From Cafeteria roenbergensis (Eukaryota > Sar > Bigyra > Bicosoecida > Cafeteriaceae), in assembly GCA_008330645.1 (NCBI GenBank), contig VLTN01000066.1, forward strand, positions 124,001 to 188,000: 64,000 nucleotides of DNA, written 5' to 3'. Of the stretch, positions 41,791-53,800 are shown piece by piece (position 1 is the stretch's first letter; every line of letters starts with the position of its first letter). The notes under the pieces are model-generated. The model was not told where the DNA came from, searched no databases, and saw only the letters and a program-made list of their open reading frames with translations. A program made the translations under genes and the position numbers.

Positions 41791-43890
41791 TTAGCAACGC
41801 GTTCGTCCCGGGCGGCCGCTGGGCTGCGGTGCCGGTTTCCCGTCCGAGCCCTTCGACGGAGTCGAGTTCCCAGCAGTGAGCGCGGCCGCGGTCGCCGAAG
41901 TCGTGGTGCCAGACCATGCCTGGACGGCCGCGGTGCTCCCTGGCAGCAGCAAGTGTCCAGGTGGGGCACGCTGCATCGCCGCCATTGGCGGCATGCAGGC
42001 AAGGGCAGGCGTGGCGGGACGCACGGCGGCCCCAGAATCTGCCGAATTCGGAGCTGACTCGTGGCCGGCAGTCGATTGCGAGCCGGTGGCTGCAGATGGC
42101 CCGGGCCCACGCCCGGGGCGCCCCTCCGCAGGTGCGGGCAGATCTCGTCCCCTAGCGCCAGAGGCCTCAGCCTGCCCGTCGAGGCGCAGACGGCCGCCCT
42201 GGCTGGGCTCCGCGGCCTGGCCAGCGGGCGCTTGCCGCCCAGCGATGGGCGCGGCTGGGGGCTGAGGCAGCGCCGTGGTCAGCGACAGAGAAAGGGGCGG
42301 CCCGACGCGCTGCTGGGCAAGCTGCTCAAGCGCCGACGCGGTCCACGCCGCGGCCCGGGCAGCTGCCTCGGCCGCGCCACACGGCTGGCTCGCTGGAATC
42401 GCAAGGCCTGCCCCGGTCTCCCGGTGGGATTGCTTCTCCTCCTGGGCCGCGCGGCGATGCTCCGCCTGTCGAAGCGCGTGGCGGGCCGCCTCCTGCTCCC
42501 TGTCGAGGGGGAGGAGGCCCTGGCCCAGCAGGCTGCCTGTCGCCCTGTCCAGCATGGCCGTCTGCTGCGGACGCACCTCGGCGTGGTGCGTGAGCTGGTG
42601 CCTGCGGAGCTTGGCCGGAGACACGAACGCTGCCGAGCAGAGGATGCAGAGGAACCGGGGGTCTCTCACCCCGTGCGCGCTCCTGAGGTGGGCGACCAGG
42701 TACGGCGACGTCGAGAGCATGCGGCCGCACACCGGGCAGGCGCAGTTCTTGGCTCCGCTGTGCACAACCCGGCAGTGCTTGTTCAGGTTGCTTCGCGACG
42801 AAAACTGCTTGTTGCAGTGGCGGCACGCGAACGCGTTGCCGTTGGCGTGCTCGCGAAGGCGGTGGGCGTTGCGGTAGGAGCTGGAAGCGAAGGAGCGGCC
42901 GCACCTGTCGCAGTCGAACCGGGGTCGGCCTGCGGCCGCTGAGGGCGAGACGCCCGCCCGTCGATCGGGCGCCGGTGCGGTCGTCGGCGCTGGTGCGGTC
43001 GCTGGTGCCGGCAGCGATGACAGTGGTAGTGACGGCGACGGTGATGGCGTCGGCACCGACGCCAGTGAGGCCGGCGGGGAGTGCTGCATGGCGCGGGCAG
43101 ATGGTGAGTTTCCGCCGCTTCCCAGAGCCGCGTGCCTTGACTCGTTGGGCGGCCCAAGCCCCGGAAGCGATGGAGGACGCGGGGCAAAAGCCATGCGCGT
43201 CGGAGCAGCGGCATCGCTGCCAGTGGCAGGGAGCCACGCAGCGCCTGACAGGGCGCGGGTGCCTCCGCTGCTTGCTGCTGCTCCGGTGGGGTCCCTGCCA
43301 TCCGCACCGCCAGTTGCCGCTTGCAGCAGCTGGTCTGTGGCCCGGCGAGCTGCCCATGGGCCCGAGGTCGCTCCAGAGCAATGGCTGCGCGCGCTTCCGG
43401 GACCTGTGTGCGGCGGCGCGGCCGCTGCGGCGGCAGCTTCACTTGGCGCTTCGGCGATGCTGGCCACCGCCGCTTCCCGCGCCGAAGCGGCATGCCTCAG
43501 CAGCCCAATGCCCGGGAGCCCAGCCACTGCGGCTGCTGCAGCTGCGGACGCCGCGGCCTCGGAGAGGGCGTCGCCGTGGCCGGAGCCGTCCAGCGTGCGG
43601 GTTGCTTCCGCCACCGCCGCCGCAACGCTCTCCAGCATCCCCGCCATGCTGTCGCCATGGCAAAGCCCGTTCTGCAACAGTGGCGATTCCCGAGATGCCT
43701 CGCTGTGCAGTCCCCCTTCGCCGCGGGCAGCGGTTGCAGCCAGCGCAGGTTTGCGCTGCGTCGCAACGTCGCGCCCTGCGTGCCCAGGTGCGGCGTTCCG
43801 GCCCGCGAGCGCCTGGGAGTCGTCGTGCCAGCCCGGCTCGTGCTCGGCGTCTAGCAGCCCCCACGCGCCCGGTGGGCCAGACCCTGCCAT
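41791..43890 (-). CDS. C2H2 zinc-finger protein, four fingers
   Basis: One exon of 699 residues starting MAGSGPPGAW. Four adjacent C2H2 fingers lie at about 320-433: CDRCGRSF...HRLREH, CRHCNKQF...HCRVVH, CPVCGRML...HLRSAH and CILCSAAF...HQLTHH. Each is C-x2-C-x12-H-x3/4-H. Flanks are Ala/Ser/Pro/Gln-rich and probably disordered. Linkers between fingers are not the TGEKP type, so the set may bind DNA with fewer fingers, RNA or protein. A transcription-factor role is likely but inferred. No other domain was seen. The start is the first ATG of the frame. Confidence 0.85.
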   Translation of the reverse strand: MAGSGPPGAWGLLDAEHEPGWHDDSQALAGRNAAPGHAGRDVATQRKPALAATAARGEGGLHSEASRESPLLQNGLCHGDSMAGMLESVAAAVAEATRTLDGSGHGDALSEAAASAAAAAAVAGLPGIGLLRHAASAREAAVASIAEAPSEAAAAAAAPPHTGPGSARSHCSGATSGPWAARRATDQLLQAATGGADGRDPTGAAASSGGTRALSGAAWLPATGSDAAAPTRMAFAPRPPSLPGLGPPNESRHAALGSGGNSPSARAMQHSPPASLASVPTPSPSPSLPLSSLPAPATAPAPTTAPAPDRRAGVSPSAAAGRPRFDCDRCGRSFASSSYRNAHRLREHANGNAFACRHCNKQFSSRSNLNKHCRVVHSGAKNCACPVCGRMLSTSPYLVAHLRSAHGVRDPRFLCILCSAAFVSPAKLRRHQLTHHAEVRPQQTAMLDRATGSLLGQGLLPLDREQEAARHALRQAEHRRAAQEEKQSHRETGAGLAIPASQPCGAAEAAARAAAWTASALEQLAQQRVGPPLSLSLTTALPQPPAAPIAGRQAPAGQAAEPSQGGRLRLDGQAEASGARGRDLPAPAEGRPGRGPGPSAATGSQSTAGHESAPNSADSGAAVRPATPALACMPPMAAMQRAPPGHLLLPGSTAAVQAWSGTTTSATAAALTAGNSTPSKGSDGKPAPQPSGRPGRTRC

Positions 43891-44849
43891 CGCGGCAGGC
43901 TGTTGCCAAACGAGCGCAGCCTTGGGTGGATTTCTTGCGTGCCGGTTGCCAATTGGAGAGCCGCCCGCCCCAAACCGGCCGCAGCCGGCCCGCGCCCGCG
44001 CTCGCGCCCGGCCCTAGCCTTTGTCTGCTTCCTTCCTTCCAACGGCGCAACCCGTATGCCCTTGGCTTCCACGAACCGACCTCGCGGAGAAGTGCTAGCG
44101 ATCCGGCCACCAAACAGGCGGCGAGGGAGTGATGCTGGCCAGCTGCCGGCCACCGTCGCGGCCTCAGACCCCGCGCCGCCTGTGCCACGCGCGGTGAGAA
44201 GGAGGCGGCAGCGTCGGGGACTGCAATTGTTGGGTAGTGGCTGCGTGCGCGCGCGCGGAGCCAGATCGTTGTCGCCTGCCGTTGTGGCCTGGACAACGGG
44301 TGGCGTCGGGCGTTGCAACAATTGCTGCCTGGGCGCGCGCTGCTCGGCATTCCCACCTTGCGAGGGAGGCACATTTGGTTGGGCACACCGGTCGCGCCCA
44401 ACACAACAAAGCAGCCACCCGTCGAGGCATTGGGTGCGGTGCCCTTGCCCTCAAGCTGAGCCGCCAGTTGATGTTTGTGCCGGCACCTCCCCCGCTGGCC
44501 GCCCGCAAGCCACAACCCCGGCGTGCGCAGCAGCCAACAGCACCCCACTTGTCCCCTTTCCGGCTCTTCCCGTATCTACTATCGGAATTTCTGTCCGTGG
44601 GCGCGAGTTGCGCTCGCCAAGAGCAAGCGGAGCGCAGCGCCTCTGCTGGCGTGAGGCCAACGAACTTGGTCTCTCTGCATTGCCAATCGGGTCACTGCCG
44701 CGAGCGGCCAGAGCGTCGGCGCTCGCCCCCGTGGCCTGGCCCAGGCCCTGGCTGCGCGCTTCGCAGGCCGGCGTGCGCCCAGAGGCGCGGAGCAGACAGC
44801 TGCCGCTGCTGCTCCTGCTCCTCGCGGTGCCGGTCGAGGGCAGGGCAAA
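43891..44849. promoter_or_regulatory. Divergent upstream region, zinc-finger gene (-) and PGAP1-like gene (+)
   Basis: About 960 nt between two outward-facing starts. Overlapping open frames on both strands (for example 43903-44943 and 44237-45406 plus, 43439-44548 minus) show no known domain and look like chance frames in GC-rich DNA. Promoters and leaders are expected here. Confidence 0.45.
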
Positions 44850-47800
44850 ATGCCAACAAAGCTTGGCATGCACACGGCGTTGTGCGGGGCGGCAATGGGG
44901 GCCACGCTCCGGTTCTGGCGCCGGCACTGGATGGTACAGCTGACAGGTGTTGCTGTGCTGCTGACAGGGTGGGCCTCGCTCAGTGTGCGGCAGCTGCCCG
45001 TCAGCCCGCCAAGTCAGTGCATCGAGGTGAGCGGGGCAACCGCGCCAGCTCCCCCCCTCCCCCCCCCCCCCGGGCCAACTCATCGCGGAGGCGCGCCCTC
45101 CCCATGGACAGGGGAGGGTGGGAGGGTCGTAGGCGGCTGGCCTTCCGCAGGCTTTCATGCGCGCCTGCAAGGCCGTCTCGTGCAGCGATTCGGCCAGGCG
45201 TGCGCGGCAATTGCACGAACCCCTCTTTCGGCCGCGTCTCCTGTTTGCGTCGCAGTTCCAAACCGCCCCAGCGCAGTTCGAGATCCCCGTCAACATCACG
45301 TCGCTTCCCAAGTCCGACCCGTTTTCGTTCGACCCGTCTCTGGGCGCGTCGCATCGGCTCGTGCTGTTGCGGGCCGCTGGCGAACGTCCGCCCCCGGAGG
45401 GCCTGACGGGACTACCCGTCCTTTTCGTTCACGGCCACCGCGGCAACTTTGATCAGGCCAGCCAATTTGTGTCGCAGAACCTGGCCGTTCACGGCATGCA
45501 GCGACGAGCAGCGGCCGACGCTGCGCGGTCGCGAGCGCAGCCCGCCCCCAGCAGCCCAGGAGCGTCTGGCTCGCAAGCAGCAGATGCCTCCGAGGCGCAA
45601 GGCGGCTCAGCAGGCGCGGGGCGACGCGCCCCTGCAGTGCCCCCGCCGCTGGACGTGTTCGCGGCCGACTTTCGGGAGGGCTCGAGCGCCTTTCATGCCG
45701 GCGTGCTGCGCGCTCAGGCATCCTTTGTGAACGATTGCTTGCGGCGCATCTGCGCCCTCTACGGCACGTCCGTGCGGCCAGTGGCAGGCGCTGCCGACGA
45801 CCCCGCCTTTGAGCAAGCGAGCACGCTGGAGCGGTGCGCAGCCGCCGGGGGAGTGCTCCTCGTCGCGCACTCTATGGGGGGAGTGGCCTCCAGACTGGCC
45901 ATGGTGCTTCCCAACCACCCAGCGGGAGCGGTGCAGTCGCTCATCACGCTCAACACGCCCCACCAGGCACACCCGTTCACGGCGGACGAGGCGATGGCCC
46001 AGCTCTACCAGCAGCTCAATGGGGTGTGGAGCGCCGCGGCCATTCGCGGCTCTGCCGGGCCGGCGCCCCGAAGGGACTCGGCGCTGGGCCGCGATGCCTC
46101 GCCCTCGGACGAGGCCTCCGCGTCGCAACCAGCGGCCCGCGGGCCGCCAGCCGAGCCCCCCGCTCGCCAGGACTGGCTGCAGGAGGCCGAGCGATTCATT
46201 CGGACGTGGTCGACGAGGACAGTCTTTGCTGTGGGCCAGACTGTGGGCGGCTCCTCTGACGGGGTGGGGCCGGGCGGGCAGCAGGGGGCAGGCGCCTCAG
46301 ACCTTCCGGACGCGGCTGTGGGGCTGTCGACCGCCCAGTGGGACGCGCTCTCTGGCGTGGTTGTTGCCAGCCTCACAGGCGGAACGACTGACATGACCAT
46401 CCGCCCGGAGCTCAGCTCCTTGACCGGGCTGGTCTCCCCCGTGCGCGCGGCGACAGGAATGACTGAAGGCCTCGTCGGCGCCTGGCTCCGCACCACCCAC
46501 CAGGACATTGCGTGGTGCGGCCAGGCCTCCGCGTCCTGGACGAGGCTGGCCATGAGTATCCAGGACGTGCCCGTGTCTGCCGCGGGCGCCACCGCTGCAG
46601 CCAGCGGCGCTCGCTCTGAAGGAGCTGTGAGCAGCGGCGGCGGCAGCGATGGCAGAAGCAGCGCAGGCCGCAGCAGTGACGCTTCAATAGCGGCGGCGAG
46701 GCTGCCGCTACCCCCGCGTCTTGACGGCGCTGAGCGGCTGCCGAGCGCCGAGGATGGCCCCTTGGCTGCCCTGGTGGCAGGAGGCCTCGCCAGCAGTGCC
46801 GGTCGGTCCTTCCGCCTACAACCAGCGCAGTCTTCGTGGCCCCACAAGGCGGTGTTCGGCCGGGCCGGGGGCCGCTGGCAAGCAAGCCCCGCTCACAGGG
46901 TCGTGGCGCTGCGAGCCCTGCTCTCGCCGCCCGTGGACGGCACAGGTGCTGGGGGCGTGGACCTGCTGGCGCCCCCGATGCGCGTCCAGGCTCCTGGCAC
47001 GGGGCAACCCTCTGCGGCCGCTGGGGGCCGTGCCCAGGGCGCGCCCAATGCGGAGGCCGCTCGGACAGCGCACCGGGGCACTGACGGCGCGTACGGCGTC
47101 GGCGGCGACGATGGCTCCGCCCTTGGGGAGTCCTCTGGAACCGCCGCGGATGCTGGCAGCCCAGGCGCCCCCTCCTGGCGCCCGCTGCCCCGCGGCGCGG
47201 GCATGCGCCTCTGGCTCGCGGCCAGGAGCCCGGACGACGCGGCCTCCCTGCCTCGGGCGTCGCAGCCGACGACGTGCTTCGCCCGCCACGTGTCCCCGAA
47301 GGAGCTCGCCGCCGCCCTCCACGCCTCTGGCAGGGAGTGCAGCCAGGAGCTGGGCGCCAGGGCAGGCCTCTCAGTGGCAGAGCGGGCCGCCTGGCATGCT
47401 TCGGCTGCTGCAGAGCTGGTCACAGACCTGCCGCGCGGCCCCGCCGGCCTGCGCGTTGCCGGGCACCTCCGCATCCACCGCCCCTCGCAGGCACCGGGCG
47501 CCTCTGCAGGTGCGTTCCGCAACGCAACAGCCGCCGCTTCGAGCGGCCGCGGTCGTTGGGCGGCTGAGGATCGCGGCTCGATCGCCGACGCCTCCTCGCC
47601 CGAGCCGGCCGTGGCTTGGTCTGCCCGGAGCAGGGCTGTCGGGGCCGGGTCGTCGTGGCAGCAGCTTCCCAACGGCCTCGTGCGCACCCACGTCCACCGG
47701 CACAAGCAGCACGGCAGAAGCTCCCTGCCGGACTACTGGCTGGGCGTGGCCTCGCTCAGGGCCGACTCTCACTCCGGCAGCGTGTTCGGGTCGGGGTCGT

Positions 47801-50800
47801 CGCCCTGGTCAACGCTGCAAGGGTCCACGGTATCGTCGGGGGGCGGCTCGAGGCGAACCGGGGGGTCGTTCGGGGCCGTTGAGTCGTCGCAGGTTCACGG
47901 CAGATCGCTGGCAGCTGCGGCGGCCTCCGCAAAGCACCGTCCTGGCGGCCGGCGCGCGGCCGACGATGGGGAGGCCGCGGTAGGAGCGGGAGGGGCGTCG
48001 CAGAAGCATGCCGCCGCGCCGCAAGGCCCCGGTGGGACGGGCGGGGAGGCGCCACCCGACTCGGGCGACGGCGAAGCCAGCGAGCCGCTGTGGCAATCGG
48101 CCGTGCCTCTGGCGTCGGGGCTGGCGGCGGATGACTACGGCTCGCCACCGGCCTCCCTCGAGGGCCAGCCGGCTCGCTGCGAGGCCATGTCCTTGCTCGG
48201 GGAGCCCATCGCGCGCCCCCGGGAGTTCAGACACTTTGCGGAGGAGGGCGCCGCCCTGGCAGAGACGGGCACGCTGTCGCTGCTTCGGGTGCCTTGGCAC
48301 GAGCTGCTGCGGGCCCCCAGCGCGTCTGCGCCAGGCCTTGCCGACCAGGCTTGCGAGCAAGGCAGCGACGCCGGCGCGACGCTGTCCCTCTGCGTCGAGC
48401 AGGTGCCTTCCACGGCAGGCGCGGGAAGCGCGCCTGGCCGCGGCGAGGAGTCCTCCGCGGCGGCGCTGGCAGCTGGCGAGGCAGCCCACGACATGGACGG
48501 CTGGACCATCGGGCCGCACTATCGCTCCGTTGTCCTCACTGGCATGGGTTGGGTCCAGGTGCCCTCCAGCTCCGGAGACGATGGCGGACCCGCGGCGCAC
48601 GATGACGCCGAGGCTCGGACCAGCGCGAGCACCGCCGCAAAGTCTGCCGAAGCCGCGGCAGCGGCCCTCGCAGATTCGGGCCCACTGGCGGCCGCCGTGC
48701 GCCGGATGGCCCCCGACGAGCCCCCGGCGCCCCCCGCTGACCACCCCAGCGCTCCTTCGTCCGACCTCGGCGTGGCCCGCTGGGCGGCCTGGTGGCTCTC
48801 AGTGCTCGATGCCGCTGTGGCGCCCCGGGGCTGGATTCTGCGCCCGGGCCGTCCGGCCTTCACCCGCATCAACCTCCCTGACGGCCTGACCCCCGCCATG
48901 GAGTACGGCGTCACGTTGACGGCCACCTGCCCGGCCGTGGGCGACCCCGCGAGCGGCGAGACAGCAACCGGCGCGCCAAGCTTCTTCCCGGTGGTGACCT
49001 ACTCGAGCTCTGGGGGCAGCCGGGATGCGGGGGGCGAGTGCGTCGGATGCGAGACGCGGGTGCTGCCCTGGGCGGCGGGGTCCGCGCTCCTCGACGGCGG
49101 GACGGTGCCACCCGCGGTGGAGCAGGCGATTTGGCGGACTCGAAGCCTGCGCGACGGCGCGGGGCTCGCAGCCGCTGGCCTGCCGCCTCCGCGCGTCACG
49201 CTGCACCGCCTCACAACGCACACTCACGGCGTGATTCACTGGTGGGGCGGAGGGGAGCACGGAGCCGAGCCCTCTCGCGGCGGCTCGGGCGCCCGCCGCG
49301 GCGCTGCGTGGTCGGCCAACACCTCCTTCGCCGCTCCACCAGGGGCACGAGCCCACCCGCAGACGGCCGGAGCGGCAGACTTTTTGCACGCGGAGCGCCT
49401 CCCGGCGGCGCTGTCGGTGCTCGCAGACCCCTCTTGCACCTACACCGTGGCGCTTGTGCCAGACCTGGCCTCCTTTCCGGCGCGGTGGCTTCGCCTCCGC
49501 GCGCTGTGGCTCGTGTCGGCATTCGTCACCGTCATCGCGTTCCTGCTTGCGGCGCAGACGCGCGAGTGGGCTGTGCGGCGACAGGCGCACCGCTTGGCTC
49601 TGAAGCAGTGGCTGCGCCGGCACCGCAAGTCCCTCGACCAGCTTCAGGCTGCGGCGAGGCGGGCCCAGGTCGCGCACGCAGCTGCCTGCGAGATGGACAT
49701 CGAGGCCAGCATGGCACTCGGCGCGGAGGCCATGCGGAGCGGGACAGCGAGCCAGGGGACCTGGGCTGCGATGAGCGGGCCGCCCGCCGCCCGCGCTGGT
49801 CCCGCCGCAGCCGGGGCGCTCGCCCTCTCCGGAAGCGCCAAGCGCTCGAGGGGCGGTCCCTCCGGGCCTGACTCGCCCGGATTCGCCAGCAGTGCCCACG
49901 TCGCGCAGTCGTCGTGGCAAGTCTCCCCTGCGCTGCCTCCCTCGCCAGAGGCGATGCTGCGGGAGAGCTCAGCGCCAGGCTCGGGGTCGCTGACGGGCAC
50001 CAGTGCGTCCTCGGAGAGCCGAGGGAGCGAGCCCTGGGGCCGACAGCGCGCGACGACGGTGGATCTTTTGCTGCAAGGGTCGGAGGCAGAGGCGCCGACG
50101 CACACGCCGACGCAGATGGCGGCGCGTCCGGCACCGCTGGTCATGCCGGGCCTGAGCCTCCCTGGCCCCGCTGGCCACGCCCAACTCGAGCACGAGTTTG
50201 GCCAGGCATCGGGACACAGCTCTCGCAGCGGCGAGGCAGTGGTCTCCTCCGCGGTGGCCGCCGGCGCCGCGGCGCTGGCGACCCACATGCCGGCCTCGGT
50301 GGAGCTTCCGACCCACCCGCTGCGGGCCCACTTCCCGTCGCTGCACTACACGGCTTCGCGGGCGTGCGGGTGGGTTGCCTTGCTCTGCTTTGCGCTGTCG
50401 CTAGTGGTGTCGCTCTGGGGCGGAGCAATCGTGCCGCCGGAGCCGTGGCTTGCGATCCCGGGCCGAGACACCGCTGAGCAGCAAGCACGCCGGGCAGCTC
50501 GGGTGGTGCAGCTGCAGCGCGACGCCAGGGGCCTCCTGAGCGCCCAGCGGAGCGGGGCAGTGCCCCACCGGTTCACCTCAGCGGGGAGCGAGCCCGGAGG
50601 CGAGCTGCTTGTGGGCGTGCCGACGGAGTGGCTGCCGCCCTCTGCAGGGGAGCTCTTTGGCCTCTACACCGTGGCGTACGCCATGGTGTGCTGCTGCTGT
50701 CTGGTCACGTCCGTGCTCGTCGACCTGACTCGCGTCGTCATCGTGGCGACAGCCCTGCTTGACAAGCTTGCTCGGGACGGCTGCGACTCCATCCCCTGGA

Positions 50801-53800
50801 GCGTGCGCGCTCGCTGTGGGTGCAGAAGCACATCCACGCAGCGCAAGCGCGCCAGCAAGGGCTCGCGGAACGGCGGCCACCACATTCGGCTCTGCGGCCG
50901 AGGCTGCGTCGAGCGCCTGACGGCGGACCCCCCCGCGCGCCCCGCCCTCCTCCGCACCAGCCAGGTGCTCGCAAACCTTCCGTTTTTCCTCGCTCCTGAG
51001 CCGCCCGCGTCGTTGCTGCGTGCGCTGGCTTCGGCACAAGCCATGGCCAAGCATCCCGCGAGTGCCTCTCGCCCGTCGAAGCCCTCGGCTGTGGTGTCTG
51101 GCCGCAGCATGGCGATGCCGCTGCAGCGAGAGCAGGGCCGCTTTGGCGATGCGTCGACCTCGCGGGGAGCAGGAGCCCACCGAGACGCGCCGGGCGCTGG
51201 ACAGATGACGCGGCGCCGCTCTCGCGCGAACCTGCATTCGCACGCCGGCCTCCGCCCCGCTGCTGCCGCAGCGGCCGCACAATTTGCCTCCCTCCCCGGC
51301 AGCTCCCGACAGGCATTGGATGCGATGGGCCGAGCCGGCAGCTCAGCCTTCGACGAGGCAGACGGCAGCCTGGCTGGCGGGAGGGCAGGCTTTGGCGGGA
51401 GGGCCGTGGGCGCGAGGGGGGAGGAGTCCCCCATTGCGGAGGCTGGCGACGCTGTTCAGGCGGCCAGTGGCTCCGCTCGAGCAGGCGCCGCGGCTGCCGG
51501 CCCGGCTCCCTCAGTTGGCGCATCAGCCGCGTCGGCGGTCTCGCCACACGACGCATTGGCCGCTCCAGGTGCCAGCGCAGGTGCAGTCGCAGGCGAAGGC
51601 AGAGGCACCGGCCGCACTGGCTCCGCCAGGCGGCGCTACCCCACCGCCCGGCGCGAGGCGCCTGAGCGCAGTCCGGCCAAGGGCCAGGGCGCCGTGCAGC
51701 GCCCCAGGCTGCAGCAGTCGCCGCTCCGTCACCAGGCCCCCGGCCAGAGCCGCAGCCAGCGCAAGCGCAAGGTCAGCGAGTGGGACGAGGGGGCGCTGCT
51801 TGCAGAGCTGGACCGCGTGGACGCTGGCGGCGAGAAGTTGGGCCAAGACAGCGTGGCCCTTCCGCTCCTGCACGCCCTGGAGGCTGCTGCGGCCGACGCC
51901 TCGAGCCCGGAGGCGCAGGCGTCGGTGGCGCGGTCACGGGCCCACGGTTCCGCGGCCCGGTCGTCGCGGCAGGCGCCCGAGACGCAACGGGCCCTCGACG
52001 CCATGGATGAGGTTCTCGGCAGTCGCGGCTGGGAGCTGCCGCCCGCCCGTGTGAGCGCTTGGCTCCGTGACCGCGGCGCCGTCCACGCCCTGACCGCCGC
52101 CTCTGACGCTCTGGAGAGCTCTGCGCGCGCGGACTGCGCCCTGGCGGACGTCGCGGGCGCGTCGCCGGCCGGACGGCGCCAGGCGCAGTGGCTGAGGGAG
52201 TGGGCGGCGGCGATCGGCGAGGCGGCGAGCAGCTGGGACCGGCACCGCCCAGCCGGCCTCAGCAACGCCGATCTCACGTCGGAGCAAGCCGCCACAGCGT
52301 TTGCCGCGTGGTACGACGAGGCTGGAAGGCACTGGGTTTTCTCCCTCGCTTGCCAAGCCGCTGCTGCGGCCGCCGCAGGCTCCGGCGGCGCCACGTCGTC
52401 GGCAGGCGGGGCCCAGGCACCTGCTGTCGTGCCCCCGCCGCCCCCCCCGCCGCCTGCAGTCGTGCTCGCCGCCGCAGGCGTGGCGCCGTCGCCAAGCGAC
52501 GAGCAGCTGCTGCACTCCATCCGCTCAGACGCCGCCAGCAGCGCGGACTTGGCTTGCAGTCGCGGCCCAACTCCTGAAGCGGCGACAGCCGCCAGGCCGG
52601 TGCTTGGCTCGGCTGCCAGCAGCGGACACGACGACCCCGGGCCGGGCAGTTCGGCCGGCGCCGCGCCAGCAACGTTGGCTGGCGCGGGAAGGCGCCCCGC
52701 GCTTTCGTTTCGTGTGCCAGGCCTCGCGGCGGGTGACGATGCTTCGCCCTTTGGCGCCGGCTCCGGCATGATCTCGCCGTACAGCGGGAGGCCGGTTTCC
52801 GGCCCCGCGACGGGGAACGGACCAGCCTCTCCGGGCGGAATGCTGGGCGCGAGGGACCGCCCGTCCCGCGCTGGCCAGGCGGAAGCAGGGAGCCGGAGGC
52901 CGACGCAGACAACCCGAGCTGCGTCGGCTGGCACCCGGCCCACAGCCGCGGGAGAGCATGCATTCTCCCGCCATGTGCCGTCTCTGGCCAACGAGGCCCG
53001 CGATCGCGCCGGCGTGCCTGCCGCGACCCAGCAGCGGCTGCCGTGGGCTGAGGCGGAGGACGACGAGGACGGGCGCCCCGAGTTCGAGGACCTGTTTGCC
53101 GACGTCATCGGCGGCATGATCCCCTCGACTCAGCCACCAGCGCGTGCTGTGGATGCGGCGGCGGCGTGGCCCACGCGGCCGCCCATGCTCACGACAATGA
53201 TCGGCCCGCAGCGCTCGCTTGAGGCCGTGGGCGAAGAGGACGCAGAAGGGGACACGTTCTTCCAAGCCGCCCGCCCTGCCTCGGCAAGTCGCAACTCCCA
53301 CGCGCCTGGCGGCGCAACGGGACGGACCCAGGCCACGGCGGGCACGCCCGACACCGACGCGATGAGGCTCGCGGGGCACAGCCGCGGCAGCTCAGCGTCG
53401 TCTGGCACGCCGGCGCGCGCGAGCGGGGCCGGCAAGGCTTGGTCCAGTGGCAGCGGTCGCGTCGGCCTGCTGCTGTCCAATGATCACGGATCGGGCCTGG
53501 CGTCCTTTGCTGGGACCGACACCTCCGGGGGCGGTATCTTCTCCAGCCAGCACCGCGCGTCCGCCGCGGGATCCAACGGCAGCCGCCGGGATTCGGGCGA
53601 TCATTCCCGGATGAGCGCGCTCTCCCCGGGCACACTGGCCGCTCAGCCACCACTTTCCCCAGCAGTGGCAGCTTCCAAGCTGTCCGATGCCTTCGGGGCG
53701 GCTCGGCGACCCGATCAGGCCGCGGCTGCGCAAGCGCCTGTGCCCGTCCGCGCCCGGCCGTCCGCCCTTGGGCCTCCTGCCGCCACCTCTGGCGGCCTGT

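Noticed and set aside
45157-45255. Start of the PGAP1-like protein at 45157 inside the long open frame
   Set aside because: This stretch is the 3' end of an intron; the preceding exon at 44850-45026 supplies a signal anchor and joins in phase at a CGCAG acceptor.
43903-45406. Plus-strand frames upstream of and overlapping the PGAP1-like first exon
   Set aside because: No recognisable domain; one runs through the first intron, and the spliced PGAP1 model explains the coding part.
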